Of a stretch of 64,000 nt of DNA, positions 36,100 through 47,716 are shown piece by piece (the first letter of the stretch is position 1; every line of letters starts with the position of its first letter). Source of the DNA: Nissolia schottii. Its lineage: Eukaryota > Streptophyta > Magnoliopsida > Fabales > Fabaceae. The stretch spans positions 62,001-126,000 of the forward strand of contig QANU01027962.1 in the NCBI GenBank assembly GCA_003254905.1. The letters are read 5' to 3'. The translations under genes were made by a program, and so were the position numbers. The notes under the pieces are model-generated. The model did no database searches. It saw only the letters and a list, made by a program, of their open reading frames with translations, and was not told where the DNA came from.

Positions 36100-37320
36100 C
36101 CCCAACTTAGTCCTTTTGGATCTTGATTTCAGTCAACTTTGTCTCTCCCAAATTTTTTAGACAATTTCGTCCCTCTCAATTTAAAAAGTTGGACGCATTA
36201 GTCCTTTTGTCTGTTTCACTAACGATGGTTGATGACATGGTGGTTAACGGAACGACGTGGCACGTTAACTTCCATGTCACCCCATTCCACGCAGGCAAGT
36301 GAAACACATGAACCCCCAACTTAGCCCCTCTCAATTCTGATTTCGATCAACTTAGTCCCTCCCAAATTTTTTGGCCAATTTCGTCCTTCTGAATTCAAAA
36401 AATTGTCCCCATTAGTCATTCCATCCGTTTGACTAATGGTGGTTATTGATGTAGCGGTTAACGAGTTATGTCGTTCCGTTAACCGTTGAATTTTTTTGAG
36501 TCGTTTATTAGTAACACCGATCAAGTATAAAATATATAAAACATATGCAACATCATATATCAATAACACTGGTAACCTAGTGGTTAATGTATTAGCCTCA
36601 CACATGGAATGATGCCTACGTGGATGAAGGTGATGTGACGGTTAACAGAGCTATTAAAATTTTAATAGGCTTAACATAAATCTAATAAGACACATGGTCA
36701 AGATGTCAACCTCATACATGGAAGAATGCTTACGTGGAAGGGGGTAACGTGACAATTAATGGAGTTATTAAAATTTCAATAGGTTTTTTTGAGTCATTTA
36801 TTAGTAATACCATTCAAGTATAAAATATATGCAACTTCATATAACAATAACACTAGTAGCCAAGTGGTTACGGTGTCAGTTGTACACATGGAAGGATGCC
36901 TGCGTGGAATGAGGTGATGTGATAGTTAATGGAGCGATGTGACATGTTAACCGCCACGTCAATAACCACTGTTATTCTAGCGGACGGAAGAACTAACGAA
37001 GCCAATTTTTTGAACTCAAAGGGATGAAGTTGGCCGAAATTTTTTTGAGAAGGACTAAGTTGACCGAAATCGAAATTGAGAGGAACTAAGTTGTGGTTCA
37101 TGTATCTCACCTGCCTACGTAGAAGGGGGTGATGTAGCAGTTAACATGTCACATTGTTCTGTTAACTGCCACGTCATCAACCACCGTTAGTGAAACAGAC
37201 AGAAGAACTAATGTGTTTGATTTTTTGAATTGAGAATGGTGAAATTATCCAAAAAATTTTTGGAGGGACAAAGTTGACCGAAATCGAAATTTAGAGGGAC
37301 TAAGTTGAAGGATTTTTCCT
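36100..37320. mobile_element. Nested inverted-repeat element (Mutator-like or fold-back)
   Basis: Outer arms at about 36100-36250 and about 37130-37315 are inverted copies, with CAACTTAGTCC-type ends and a shared GTTTCACTAACG/CGTTAGTGAAAC core. Inside them is a second inverted pair, at about 36310-36480 and about 36930-37095, which is itself a diverged copy of the outer pair. The central part carries repeated blocks such as TAGTAA(T/C)ACC and CTACGTGGAA. No protein is encoded. The long arms suggest a Mutator-like origin. Confidence 0.65.
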
Positions 37321-38000
37321 TTATTTTTTTGGCTATCCTAATCTAAATTATCTTGAAATGTACACGACCATCCATATAGCTATAGGGATTAAAGAAAAAT
37401 AAAAATCAAGTTTTCACTATTTTGCCCCGAATTATGGAACTCTAAATTTTGAGAAAGTAAATAGCCACAATTTTTTGAAAGCAAGCAAAGAGAAAAAGGT
37501 TCACACGTAGGTACCCCTCTTGGGCTTGCAATTCCTCTAAAAAAGTCTCTCACAACAACACAATCAAACCCTCTTTTCGCTAACAATCAAAGGGCCAAAT
37601 TAACATTTAAAAATAGACAATTTAATGAAGAATCCACATCTTTATCATAGAATAAACTTCATATCCTGGGAGCATTGACAAGGTCAGTTCTATTCTCCTC
37701 CTAAAGAGCTTCATGAAGAACTAAAAAACCAATCGAAAATTGGACGAGTCATAAATCAAATTAACAACTTAAATCAATATATAAAGGTGTTAAATTGAAG
37801 AACAATGAGCAGTTGTGTGTTTGTGAGAAATTGACAATGGCTGATGCAGTGTTCACGGGAGGTGAATGCAAAGAAATACGCGAGAGACTATGGAGTGATA
37901 GTTACTTGTTCTTTCGGGCAATTTTAAATTTTCTTCAAAATTAATGAGTTACTTTTCTTCCAAAAAAATTAAGTTTTTTATCTTTCACATATATATTTTA
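37321..38000. other. No gene seen
   Basis: AT-rich sequence without supported features. Confidence 0.5.
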
Positions 38001-38399
38001 TTGTATATTTGTATTAGTCTCGCTACACGTGCACCATATTTTGATACACCATATATACACCAATACTCATATACGGTGGGTCTCACAAAATAACCACCCG
38101 CTCTCACTCTCACCCATTCACGCGTCACTACACGCGTTCTTTGAAACCTTCGCGCTTCCCTCACTCTTGCAAAAATAGGATTAAAAAAACCGTTTTCTTT
38201 CTCTCTTCACTGTCGTCACTCTCATCTCTCGTCACTCTCATCCTTCGTTCTCTCTTCACTCTCGTCACTATCATCTCTCGTCGCTCTTTTCACTCTCATC
38301 TATCTTCATCGTGCTCTCTGCATGAAGATTTACCAAACGCAAACGAAGATCACACACGAAAACAAACACTAGTGAGTACATCAAAATGAGTTCACTGTT

Positions 38400-38795
38400 T
38401 AGGGTTTGTTCGTCGATTTGCTATCCGTCTACCTTTCTTCGAGTTTTGTTCGATTGCATTAGGCTTAAAGAACGATTTCATAATGATCTTTGTTTTTCGA
38501 TAACATTAGTGAGTCATTTGTGTATAAAGTTTGTGCATGGATATATATATGTATAATGTTTGTGAATTATGCATACTAAAGTTTGTGCACTCTGTGTATG
38601 AGTTGCTTGCATCCCATGTTTGGGCTATTCTAACTTCTTATCTCTAAAGTTTTTGCATCTATAGTGTATTGTACTATTGGTATTAGGGTTTGTTTGTCGA
38701 TTTTCTATCTGTCCACCTTTCTTCAAGTTTTATTCGAGGTCATGTGGTTTAAAGAACGATTTAATAACGATATTTGTTTTTCAAGTAAGTTAGTG
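38400..38795 (+). repeat. Direct duplication of about 105 bp
   Basis: A block at about 38400-38505 (TTAGGGTTTGTTCGTCGATT through AAAGAACGATTT) recurs at about 38685-38790 with roughly 85-90 percent visible identity. The spacer contains a fragment of the ACAAACTTTA-type MITE that also occurs in the MYB introns. Confidence 0.7.
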
Positions 38796-38932
38796 TTATT
38801 TTGACACCAAATTTGATGTCTACACCAAGTCTTCTCTCTCACAAACACCAACACCATGGGGGTGATGTGAGTGTGGGCCCCGTGATGTTTGTGAGAGGAG
38901 AAACTTGGTATAGACATAAGTTTGGTGACAAA
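38796..38932. repeat. Fold-back MITE
   Basis: The left arm starts GACACCAAATTTGATGTC. The right arm ends with its inverted relative (AGACATAAGTTTGGTGAC), and a CTCTCACAAACACCA / GTTTGTGAGAGGAG pair lies further in. It sits about 40 bp left of the CACTA element. Confidence 0.65.
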
Positions 38933-38971
38933 GTATTCGTCGAGAAAATCTCCTGTGGCTACCAGAGCTTA

Positions 38972-39971
38972 CACTACAACAAAAAAACCTATTACCGTCG
39001 CAGTGTTACCGTCGGACGCGAACCGACGGTATTACCGTCGGAAAAAATGAAATAACCGACGGTAACCGGTCGACGTGCGAAAAAGGCGTGGAATTACCAT
39101 GGGATAGACTTCCCGATGCAAATACCGACGGTACTGTTTTGGCGGGTAATGGCGGGAATGGATTTTTCGACGGTTGTAACCGACGGAAATTACCACCAGT
39201 AGAAAAGTGGCACGTTCAACCATTACCGGCGGAAACAGACGACGCAATTTTGTCCTTAATTTACCGTCGGTCACCGCCGACGGTAAATGTGCATAGAATT
39301 CAGAGGCACTTTAGCGGCGGTTACAAACGACGGAAACTTTAACGGTACTATTTTAGCGTCGGATCCTACCGACGGTAACGGCATCGATATTTTCAAACGA
39401 CACGTCATTAATGCTCATACGTACCGTCGGTCAAAGCCGACGGTAAAGGTGCGTAGAATTCAAAGAGGCGCTGTAGCGGCGGTTACAAACGACGGAAACT
39501 TTAACGGTACCATTTTAGCGTCGGTACCAACCGACGGTAACGGTTGTAACAAACGGTAACTAGCAAATACTTAGCGTGGGTAAATCAAACTATTGCGTCG
39601 GCAATGTTCCGACGTAAAATAATGAATAAAATATTATTACCTTTACCGTTGCTTATAGCCGACGGTAAAGTTAAAGATCTTTAAACGATTTGCGTCGGCA
39701 TTTTCCGACGGTAATTGTGGAATATATTATTATTATTACCGTCTGTTATTTCCGACGATAACATAACCCAGTGATGACCCGATTACCGTCTGTTTTGTCC
39801 GACGAAAATTACCGTCGGTTCTTTTCAACCGACGGTAAATTGATTTCCATCGACCACTTTATCGTCGGCCCGTTTCCGACGGTAAGTCCGTCGGAAAATT
39901 TCCCGAACCGACGGTAATCCCTAATTTTACAGACGGAAAATCCGCCGGTAATATCCAATTTTCTTGTAGTG
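38972..39971. mobile_element. Non-autonomous CACTA (En/Spm) element, 1000 bp
   Basis: It begins CACTACAACAAAA, ends TTTTCTTGTAGTG and is flanked by TTA on both sides (38969-38971 and 39972-39974). The 3-bp target duplication is diagnostic of CACTA elements. Nearly the whole interior is built from ACCGACGGTAA or its complement in both orientations, like subterminal transposase-binding repeats that have spread through the element. No transposase is present. The termini and duplication look intact, so it may be a fairly recent copy. Confidence 0.93.
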
Positions 39972-40481
39972 TTAGGCCCACCATTCACAGGTACCAATAG
40001 ACAATCCAACCTCTCATCCGAATCTTCTTCTGACTATTTAGCAACCACCTTCCCCGAACACCTTGCCACTTAAGACATCACCGAAATTTTAATCGATGAC
40101 CAAGGCTTTACTTCCTTACTGCTCACCTCCTTCGCATGCACATTGAACCCTCTTACATTAACAATGAAGTGTAACCAACCATCAATAGCAGAATATATAA
40201 ACAAGAATCAATCATTATTTTGGCAGGCGTAAAATCCAAACTCTCCTTCATCAATCTATCCAAACAAATAATATCACCTGATAAGTTCCCAATCTTGGCC
40301 AAGTCTGAAACTGTCCAATCATGGGGCGGAAGGGCATACACCTCCGTCGAAACCTTTCTTGTTTGATTAGCCTCGTCTTCTGTCCACTTCCAGATTTTTG
40401 AGAATAGCATTAACAAACAGTCAGCACCAGATGAGAGTGCATCTTCCTTGTCCTCATTTAAAGCAAAAGTACTAGACCAAC

Positions 40482-40652
40482 GGGGTTGGTCCAAGTGGTA
40501 AGCGGCTTAGTATCGCTTAAGTAAGGTCCCGAGTTCGAGACCTTATGTACGCAGTTATCGCCGCTGGAAGACTCACTCGCCATAGCCAGGTGTGCAACCC
40601 GGGTCGACCCGGATTAGTCAAGGCTAAACCTTGGATATCGGGCAGGTAGTTT
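40482..40652 (+). mobile_element. tRNA-derived SINE
   Basis: An A box (TTGGTCCAAGTGG, about 40485) and a B box (GAGTTCGAGACC, 40531-40542) form a polymerase III promoter at tRNA-like spacing. A non-tRNA body with AACCCGGGTCGACCCGGATT and a short T-rich end follow. This layout is typical of plant tRNA-derived SINEs. It lies within the LINE ORF1 relic. The target duplication is not clear. Confidence 0.75.
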
Positions 40653-41111
40653 TATGAGCACCCATAGGTCTAATAACCATTATAGATCTCCATTCCATGC
40701 CTAACCTCAACACCAGTGAAATTTATAGGATATTTGGTCACCCTAGTAATATTCCTATTTAGTAACTCCATCATATTGTCGTCCTGCTCACCATGCACCG
40801 TAAAATCTGGTTCATGCTGCCCATTCGTGACCCCACCCTCTTTTGCACATACATAAAAAAGCAGCCTCTCCAAAACCCTTCTTTTTCCTGCTTGCTTTTA
40901 ATTGGACAACTTCCTTGTATGACCTCTCAACCATCCTCGACGTATCTGTCATATCTTGTCCTATAACCGATCGAATGATGAGGCTTCATTTTTGGTATCG
41001 TCTATTTAAGATGATCACCTTCCCTCCTCTGTCTCGATTCTATAACCTCAGCAACATTTCGTCGGATCTCCATCCCATTACGATCTTCAATAGCCCTCAT
41101 CGTATCACTCC

Positions 41112-41702
41112 CAAGGTGGTTAAACTCGAGAGTTTAAGTAAACGAGTGGAGTCTCAACACATTCGAATCGTAAACTCGTATGAGTTTACATATGTAAAAG
41201 AATATGTTATAAGCAATATAATTAAGAACTAAACTTGATTAAATATTGTATTTATAATTGAAATTGAATAATGTTAACTTTAAATTAAATTAATGAAAGA
41301 AATATCATCATAAAATACACCTTAATGCATGACACTTAGTGGTTATGTCATACTTTATTAAGTATCTGTATTATTTTATAGTTCAATAAAACATAGCTCA
41401 ATTATGATAAATATATGAAATTAGCTAAATAAACTCAATATATATTATCTAATATAAACAAAGTTAGGTAAGTATCTAACAAAGTTACAAAATTTGTACA
41501 GGTAAACTCGTAAATTCGTAGGTAAATTTTAACTCGTAAACTCGTAAGTAGAATCAAGAGTTTACTTAAACTCGTACGAGTTTACTTAAACTCGTACGAG
41601 TTTACAAAAAAAGAGTTTACATAAGAGTGTTAACTCATTTTGTGTAGTAAAATCGTAAACTTATAAGAGTTTACGAGTTAACTCGAGAGCTTAACAACCA
41701 TG
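41112..41702. mobile_element. hAT MITE with perfect 8-bp target duplication
   Basis: This 591-bp element begins CAAGGTGGTTAA, and its other end read in reverse begins CATGGTTGTTAA. ATCACTCC flanks it exactly on both sides (41104-41111 and 41703-41710). The interior has several AAACTCGTACGAGTTTA palindromes. The 8-bp duplication identifies it as hAT. It split a LINE RRM. Confidence 0.88.
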
Positions 41703-42130
41703 ATCACTCCTACGAGAAAAAACGAATAAACGCGAATGGCATAACAGTAATTCGTCTTTCTTTTGTGACATAAAGATATCCACAACATGGTCTTCCTTGC
41801 CCAAAAAAAATTGCCACAACCAAGACTTTGTCATTGGCAGTGGCAAATTTTCAACGAATACCGAAAAAGCTACAACTTCAATCTTCCAAAATGCTTTATC
41901 ATCTTTCTAATGTCTTCCTTTGAAACTAAAAGAATTTGCATGCTGATACTTACCTTTCCATTGAACTCCCCCTTCACCATCCAAGGGCCCTTTACCATGT
42001 TGCCCAGACCTAGACGTAGTACTACCCACCTTAGTCCAAATTCCAACCTTCTTCCTAACCATGTCCCTCCTCCCCCTCTCCCTTCTTTTGCACACACTCA
42101 TTCTCACTTTCTCTCTCTACCATTGTCTCT

Positions 42131-42845
42131 TAGAATCCAAACTCCAGTTATACAAAGGTTTCATAGAGAGTCGTCCCCGAAATGAATATAGTCAAAAAAG
42201 GGAAGGAAGAAGAGTTCGCACAAAACAGGATTGAAAGGACGATAAACACGCATTGCATTTCATGCATTTCACAGGAGGATTTTACAAGACTTTGAACTTT
42301 TGATGAAATGTTGTTTTTGTTACAAGGTTTGACCCATTTATATAGGCACAAAAGCTTAATAACATTATAATGAAACTAATGCATAATAATGCTTAAGGAT
42401 GAAAGCTAACAATGAGTCATATTGTTCAACTTGATCCACTTGCTAAATTTTGATTAGTCAAATTACTTGAGGCTTGAGGCTTGTAGCAACAACAACACAA
42501 CTTGGTGTTCTTCAACTTGGACAACTGGTACAAGTTGCCTTTTTATTATTGAAAACTTGTCTCTTTTGACAACTCAAAATGAGTTAAAACTATAGCGAGT
42601 TGAAAGTGCAACTTGATCAATTTAGCCATTTTTGTTGACAAAGTTGCCAACATCAATAAAAAAAAAGGAGGTTTAGATTGAAATCACCATGAACTAACTT
42701 ATCGCCACTGAAGTGGAAGAAGTTTCAAACAGTAGGTATATATCACATGATTCAAGCATGAAACTTCGGTAACAACTTAAATAGCTTCCAAAGTTATCTC
42801 CGTACATATATTAATTTCAAACCAATATTACAATCTGAACCAACC
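42131..42845. other. Region downstream of the MYB gene
   Basis: It holds the probable 3' UTR of the minus-strand MYB gene in its right part. No other gene is seen. Confidence 0.45.
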
Positions 42846-45800
42846 TCAGCAGAGACCAGGCAAATTGTCCCAGGAGTAGCAGCCTTGGTTTTCATTATGG
42901 CTTGTCGCGTTGGAGAGGGGAAATAATGATGCTATGGGCTTGATGTCTAGTCCGAAGTTGTCATCTGTCATGACACAAGATGACTGGACGTTGGAGACTT
43001 CTCCCACACTGTTATGATTATGATGATGCCATTCCTGGTCCTGCATGGTGGAAGGCATTACAGTAAGCAGTGTTGACAAGTTCTGATCATTCATGGATTT
43101 GCTTAGGTCTGTTGCTTCTTCCTTTTGTTTCAGCCCTGCATAGATAGATATCATCATGTAGATGGAATCAGTTATTAATCCGATTATCAACCTCAACAGG
43201 CTGTAACCAAACATTTCTACAACAAAAATGCTACATGTACACCATTAATAATGCACAGACTTTATTCTCACGAGTGCACAAATATTACAAACTTGTAAAT
43301 GATACTCTCAACTATACTTAATTAAGTGCATAAACATTACATGAGTTAAAACACAAACTTTATGTATATAAGTACGAGGTATATGTATGGTGTATGGTTT
43401 TTGGTGTACGTGTAGCAGAATTCTATCTACAATATGAATGCACCACCATCCCAACCACGCCCGCCACATGCATTGATACAATTTAAACAAAGTATTAAAA
43501 AATGGCTAAGATAGCATCTTCTTCACAAGTCGCAAAAATTGTACAACCCGTTTTTTTTCATAACAAAATAATGAATTCTTATTCTAACATTGCCGAATAA
43601 TACCATCCTTTTAGCGTGTACAAAGCTAAATGCAACTAGCTAGCGTCGTTCCAAAATTAGGATATAATTTCACGGGCTCTAAAAATAACCTTCACAGGTC
43701 AAAGAATAATCTATTCATGAAATCAGACAACACACAAAAAGGTAGAAATGCGCTTGTCGAGACCGAAACTTTCTTAATTTCCATGCAAACTTTAAAAAAA
43801 TTATTTTGTTTCAAACCTCATCTGTTTTACCTAAGGGCCCCTAAAAACAATCTTGCAACATAAAACGTTTATCAAAAGAAAATATTGCAACATAAAATTG
43901 AACTTTTTGTAAGTCAAACAGCAATATAATCAAACAAAGTACGCAAACCAAAGATACACTTAAAAAAAGTGAGTTATTCATCACCAAACCATAACAAAGT
44001 AACTAACCAGAAGGAGAGGACCAGTAGAGAGAGCTTAGGGGCAAGTCATCAAAGCCCTGGCATCCATCGAACACGTCACTTCCTTCGCTCAAGCTCAAGT
44101 AACCTCGCTTCTTCGAGCTCTGGCCAGACGCCAGCGCCTGGGCCTCCAACAGAAAATCCCCGATGCTGTTGTGCAGTGAAGGATCGTTGAACTCAATGTC
44201 AAGCTTGAGGTCTTGCTCTATCTGCTGCCGCGAGTATTGGCTTGAAGGGAGCTCCAGCTTGTTATGGAAAGCAGCGGAAGGAGAAGGAGAAGGAGAAACC
44301 CCTCGATCTGATGAATCTAGCAACGGAGTATGGAAAAATTGGGAGAAGCTGGAGTTGAGCTGAACCGGGAACCTGGTAAGACAAATCAGCAGCAAGAGTT
44401 AGTTAATTTAATTAAGAGGTGTAATACACCATACATACACTCTATACTTATATACATAAAGTTTATGTTTTAATGCGTGTAATGTTTGTGCACTCATGAG
44501 AATAAAGTTTGTGTATTATTAATAGTGTGTATGAGTGTATAAAATTGGGTATATATATGTAACATTTTTTTTTTTGTTTAAATTAATCAGTTGCATTCAG
44601 TTGCTGACCACTGTCAACTAATTATTACCGCTAACGTGTCGATTAGGTGAACGAGTGATATCAGAACTCATGTTGCGTATGAACAAAACGAGTAAACGTT
44701 CAAATCACTCCTTCAAAGATTGACATGCATGTTCATTTTTAAAATTAAGGGACCTAACAGATGAACTCTGACGGACTACTTTGGATTGTGCAGATCATAG
44801 TTGACTGTTTCCATTTTTTATTTTTTTTATTTTTTATTTTTGGATTCAATAGCAATTATGAGTTCAGATGATTGAATAGTAATACCGGAATCCATCGAGA
44901 TCAGACACGTGGTGGGTGGTGGCGGTTATAGGGGAATCAGGGGCGAGGGTGCTGGCGGCGGGAGAGATCTGGAGGTGGTTGTTGTTGAAGCTGGGAGAGG
45001 AACGGTAGCGCTTGAAGCGGAGAGGGCTACACAGCAGCGGAGCGGGCCTCTGGAAGGTGAAGGAGAGAGGGGAAGGCGCAGAGGAGGACACGGGGAAGGA
45101 ATGCGCGGGGTCCACGAAGGCGTGAGGGGAATAGGAGTGCGCCCCGTGCTGGAGCGGCGACGAGAGGGGAGAGATCTGGCGGCGGGCGGTGGTCGGAGAG
45201 TGGAGGTGGTGGTGGTTTTGTTGGAAGAACTCGAACTTGGCGACGCTTGGGTTCGTTCCCGTCGGGGTGACGCACGCGGAAGGCGTGGTGGGCGTGGTTG
45301 GCGTCGTCGAGTGGTCGTTCTCTTCTGAGTACAGAGGAAGGCCCTGCCTCTGCCGCCTCTTCACCCTCGTGTTCCAGTAGTTCTTGATCTCGTTGTCCGT
45401 TCTTCCCGGCAACTGCATCACAAAAGCAAAGGGACAAGAGAGCGTTCAAATCCACGAATGTGGCAAATTCTAAATTAGACCGATTGAGAGGAAACTGGGA
45501 ACTGGGAACTGGGAAATGGGAATGAACGCGTACCAGAGCGGCCATTCGGGCCCATTTGTTGCCGAACTGTGAGTGGAGCTCGATGATGAGCTTCTCTTCC
45601 TCGGGGGAGAAGGCGCCTTTCTTCAGATTGGGCCTCAGGTGGTTGGCCCACCTGAGCCTGCAGCTCTTGCCGCAACGGGCCAGGCCCGTGTTCCTCTGCA
45701 CCGCGTTCCAGTTCCCTTCCCCGTGTTTCGTCACGTAATCGACGAGGACCGCATCCTCCGCGGCTGTCCACGGGCCCTTCTTCATGGCCACCTCGTCCGC

Positions 45801-45908
45801 CCCACCGCCGCCGCCGCCACCACTCTCACCACCGCCGCCGCCGCCCATTATTTCGTGAGGCGCGCTTCCATTGTTATTTGCATCATTAAAGGTTGTCATA
45901 TGCTCCAT
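42846..45908 (-). CDS. GAMYB-like R2R3-MYB transcription factor (subgroup 18)
   Basis: Proteins of this type act in gibberellin-linked anther, pollen-tube or aleurone programmes and are restrained by miR159. Four exons join in frame at GT/AG sites: 45534-45908, 44886-45412, 44008-44372 and 42846-43135. They encode 518 residues. R2 starts KKGPWTAAEDAVLVDYVTKH (43 onward) and contains CGKSCRLRWANHLRPNLKKG. R3 contains KLIIELHSQFGNKWARMAAL and then, across intron 1, LPGRTDNEIKNYWNTRVKRR. RRQRQGLPLY is the GAMYB signature. A poly-Gly run (22-36) precedes R2. Exon 3 carries LELPSSQ, encoded by a miR159 site (44236-44256). The C-terminus is SWDNLPGLC. The first ATG is at 45908, because the upstream TTG is not a start. 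Whether it is nearest MYB33/65 or MYB97/101/120 is not settled. Confidence 0.93.
43226..43425. mobile_element. MITE copy in MYB intron 3
   Basis: Motifs ATTAATAATGCACAGAC, TTATTCTCACGAGTGCACAA and ACAAACTTTATGTATATAAG recur, inverted, in MYB intron 2. No target duplication was fixed. Confidence 0.6.
44236..44256 (-). promoter_or_regulatory. miR159 target site in the MYB coding region
   Basis: The 21 bases of minus-strand mRNA pair with conserved miR159 (remembered sequence) except at two positions near the miRNA 5' end and one G:U pair near its 3' end. The target core GAGCTCCCTTCAA is fully complementary through the cleavage centre. It lies in exon 3 and encodes LELPSSQ, the same place as in GAMYB genes. 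Confidence 0.85.
44415..44560. mobile_element. MITE copy in MYB intron 2, inverted relative to intron 3 copy
   Basis: Read on the minus strand it shows ATTAATAATACACAAAC, TTATTCTCATGAGTGCACAA and ATAAACTTTATGTATATAAG, closely matching the copy in the next intron. Confidence 0.6.
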
Positions 45909-47616
45909 CAAGCTTCAATTAATCTATTTTTTTTTTTTCTTCTTTTGGGTGTCCAAATTTAGGCACGCTTTCCCAAGTTCTCCCTCTTTCGCTGTATAAT
46001 ACGCAAATGCAGTGATTGCCGTTCTGCTGCTATTGTGTTTTCTTCTGTTCTTCCTTCATGCAAGCACAACGGTTTTACGCCTCTCTCAAAGCAATCTTCG
46101 GCAAGAACAACCGCCTAACGGCTATTTGGAAATAAAATAAACCCCCCTTCGTGGTTATTATTTTATTCTTTTATTTTTTTTCCTCTTTTATGAGAACGAT
46201 TTAGACTTGGACCCTCTAGTGTGGCCGATGAATGATTTGGGGGGGGGGGGGTTGGTGGGAGACGAGGGTTTTTGGCAGGTTCAAACTGATCCCACAGGCA
46301 ACAACTGAATGTTAGACGGGGGCTTTGTGCGAAAGTGGAAGGGGCAAATTTAGAGGGCCTCGCTAGCTTTGCGCTCCCGAGTAACTCTCGAGGCCGCTGG
46401 TTGGGAATCCGTACACCGTGTCCTTTACCTGACATGCTGTTGCTCAGTTGTTGTTTTTTTTACAGCACGTTTTTTGCTGCTGCAAAGCGAGAATGTGTCG
46501 TGGACACATCGTAACAACAACGGAGCGGGCGGAGAATACTTGTGGGCAGCGAAGCTCGGTGCTGAAAATAGCAAAAATAGGAGAGTGGGGTTGCAGCTAA
46601 TAGGCTTCTTTTGCAGTGTACCCACGTGGCGTGCCTTGTGGCTTGTGAGTACGGAGCATTACCTCTTGCCCATGTTCCCTTTAAGGTGGCATAAAAGTGC
46701 GCGGGGAATGCCAGATTTGAGCCGCGGACCCGTCCAGCTGGGCGTGCGTTTTATTTTTGTAAGGTGTGTATGATAATGAAATATATTTACTATCGTAATA
46801 AACTTTTATTTAATGGTGAATGGTGTATAAGTTTATATGATATCTTGCGTCCCAGGAATATAAATAATATTTTTTTTTTTGATGTTGTAAATTCTTTTGT
46901 GCTGAATTAATTTGTGAAAAAAGTGAACACTATTTCTCATTTTTTTTTAACTTATATTATATTGTTTTTAACTTGTTTAATAAATTGAGCTTTCTTTTGT
47001 TACCCATATAAAATTTTAGAATATCAGTGATCTTTAGTTATTTGTATTTTGAAATTAATAATAGGTCTTACCAACTTAAACTATCTATTATTTTGAACTT
47101 GTGATTAGATTACGGTAGTTAAAATACAATGAGATAATGGTACTGTAATAAGTACACAAATACTCCAAAAAAAAAGATCCCTTAATAAATAAAGTTAATT
47201 TTCTTTTTGAAAATTTTATTCAACTAGAATTGAACTGTCCCCTATTTGCACTTTCCAATAATAGTGTGTAACTAAGGATATGACTAATTTGCACTGGGTT
47301 AGGTTAGCGACCAATTTGGTCTCTAAGTCTCATCCATCCAAAAATTATGAAGGGTTAAGATTGCTTCTAATAAATAAATATAAAATAATTTATATTTATA
47401 TTTTAATAATATTTTTTACTTGATTTATTAATTTTATCCCTCACTGTTTTTATAGTTTTGTACAATGCCATTCTACTTTGTTTCTATGCCCTCCGCTAGC
47501 CTCTGACCACTAATTACTTCACACAATTACCTATCCCAAAGCGAGTTCTGATGTGTTGTTATTGAAAATTAATGAGGATGCCTTATTGGGGATCGCTTTG
47601 TTCTAGAAAATTGATC
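45909..47616. other. Upstream region of the MYB gene and intergenic sequence
   Basis: It should contain the MYB promoter and 5' UTR. A run of 13 G lies at 46239-46251. No other gene is supported. The plus-strand open frame at 46369-46773 has no recognisable domain. Confidence 0.45.
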
Positions 47617-47716
47617 TGCCTAAAGTAAGGGTGGAAATGGGTCGAATCAGGTTAGGCTTTGGCTTAAATAAGTTTGACATGTTTCTAAATTATTCGGCTC
47701 GAGTCTGGGGCTATTA

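Larger units (their letters stand above)
39975..42130 (-). pseudogene. LINE ORF1 relic (RRM and DUF4283-like parts)
   Basis: On the minus strand, 41786-41870 reads AFSVFVENLPLPMTKSWLWQ, an RRM with its RNP2-like core. 41000-41104 gives MRAIEDRNGMEIRR, the end of the same RRM. About 40270-40340 gives ALPPHDWTVSDLAKIGNLSG, the nucleic-acid-binding DUF4283-like segment of plant LINE ORF1 proteins. Stops and frame changes break it, and no reverse transcriptase is seen. A hAT MITE (41112-41702) interrupts the RRM and a SINE (about 40482-40652) interrupts the DUF4283-side sequence. Confidence 0.65.

Noticed and set aside
40482-40555. Possible tRNA gene
   Set aside because: A and B boxes are present but there is no paired acceptor stem and the sequence continues into a SINE body, so it is a SINE head.
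44909-45962. Open frames on the plus strand across the MYB gene
   Set aside because: They are GC-rich shadows of the MYB exons, where the spliced minus-strand reading gives a full R2R3 domain.
46369-46773. Open frame of 134 codons upstream of the MYB gene
   Set aside because: It has no domain, an unlikely composition and sits in the probable MYB promoter region.
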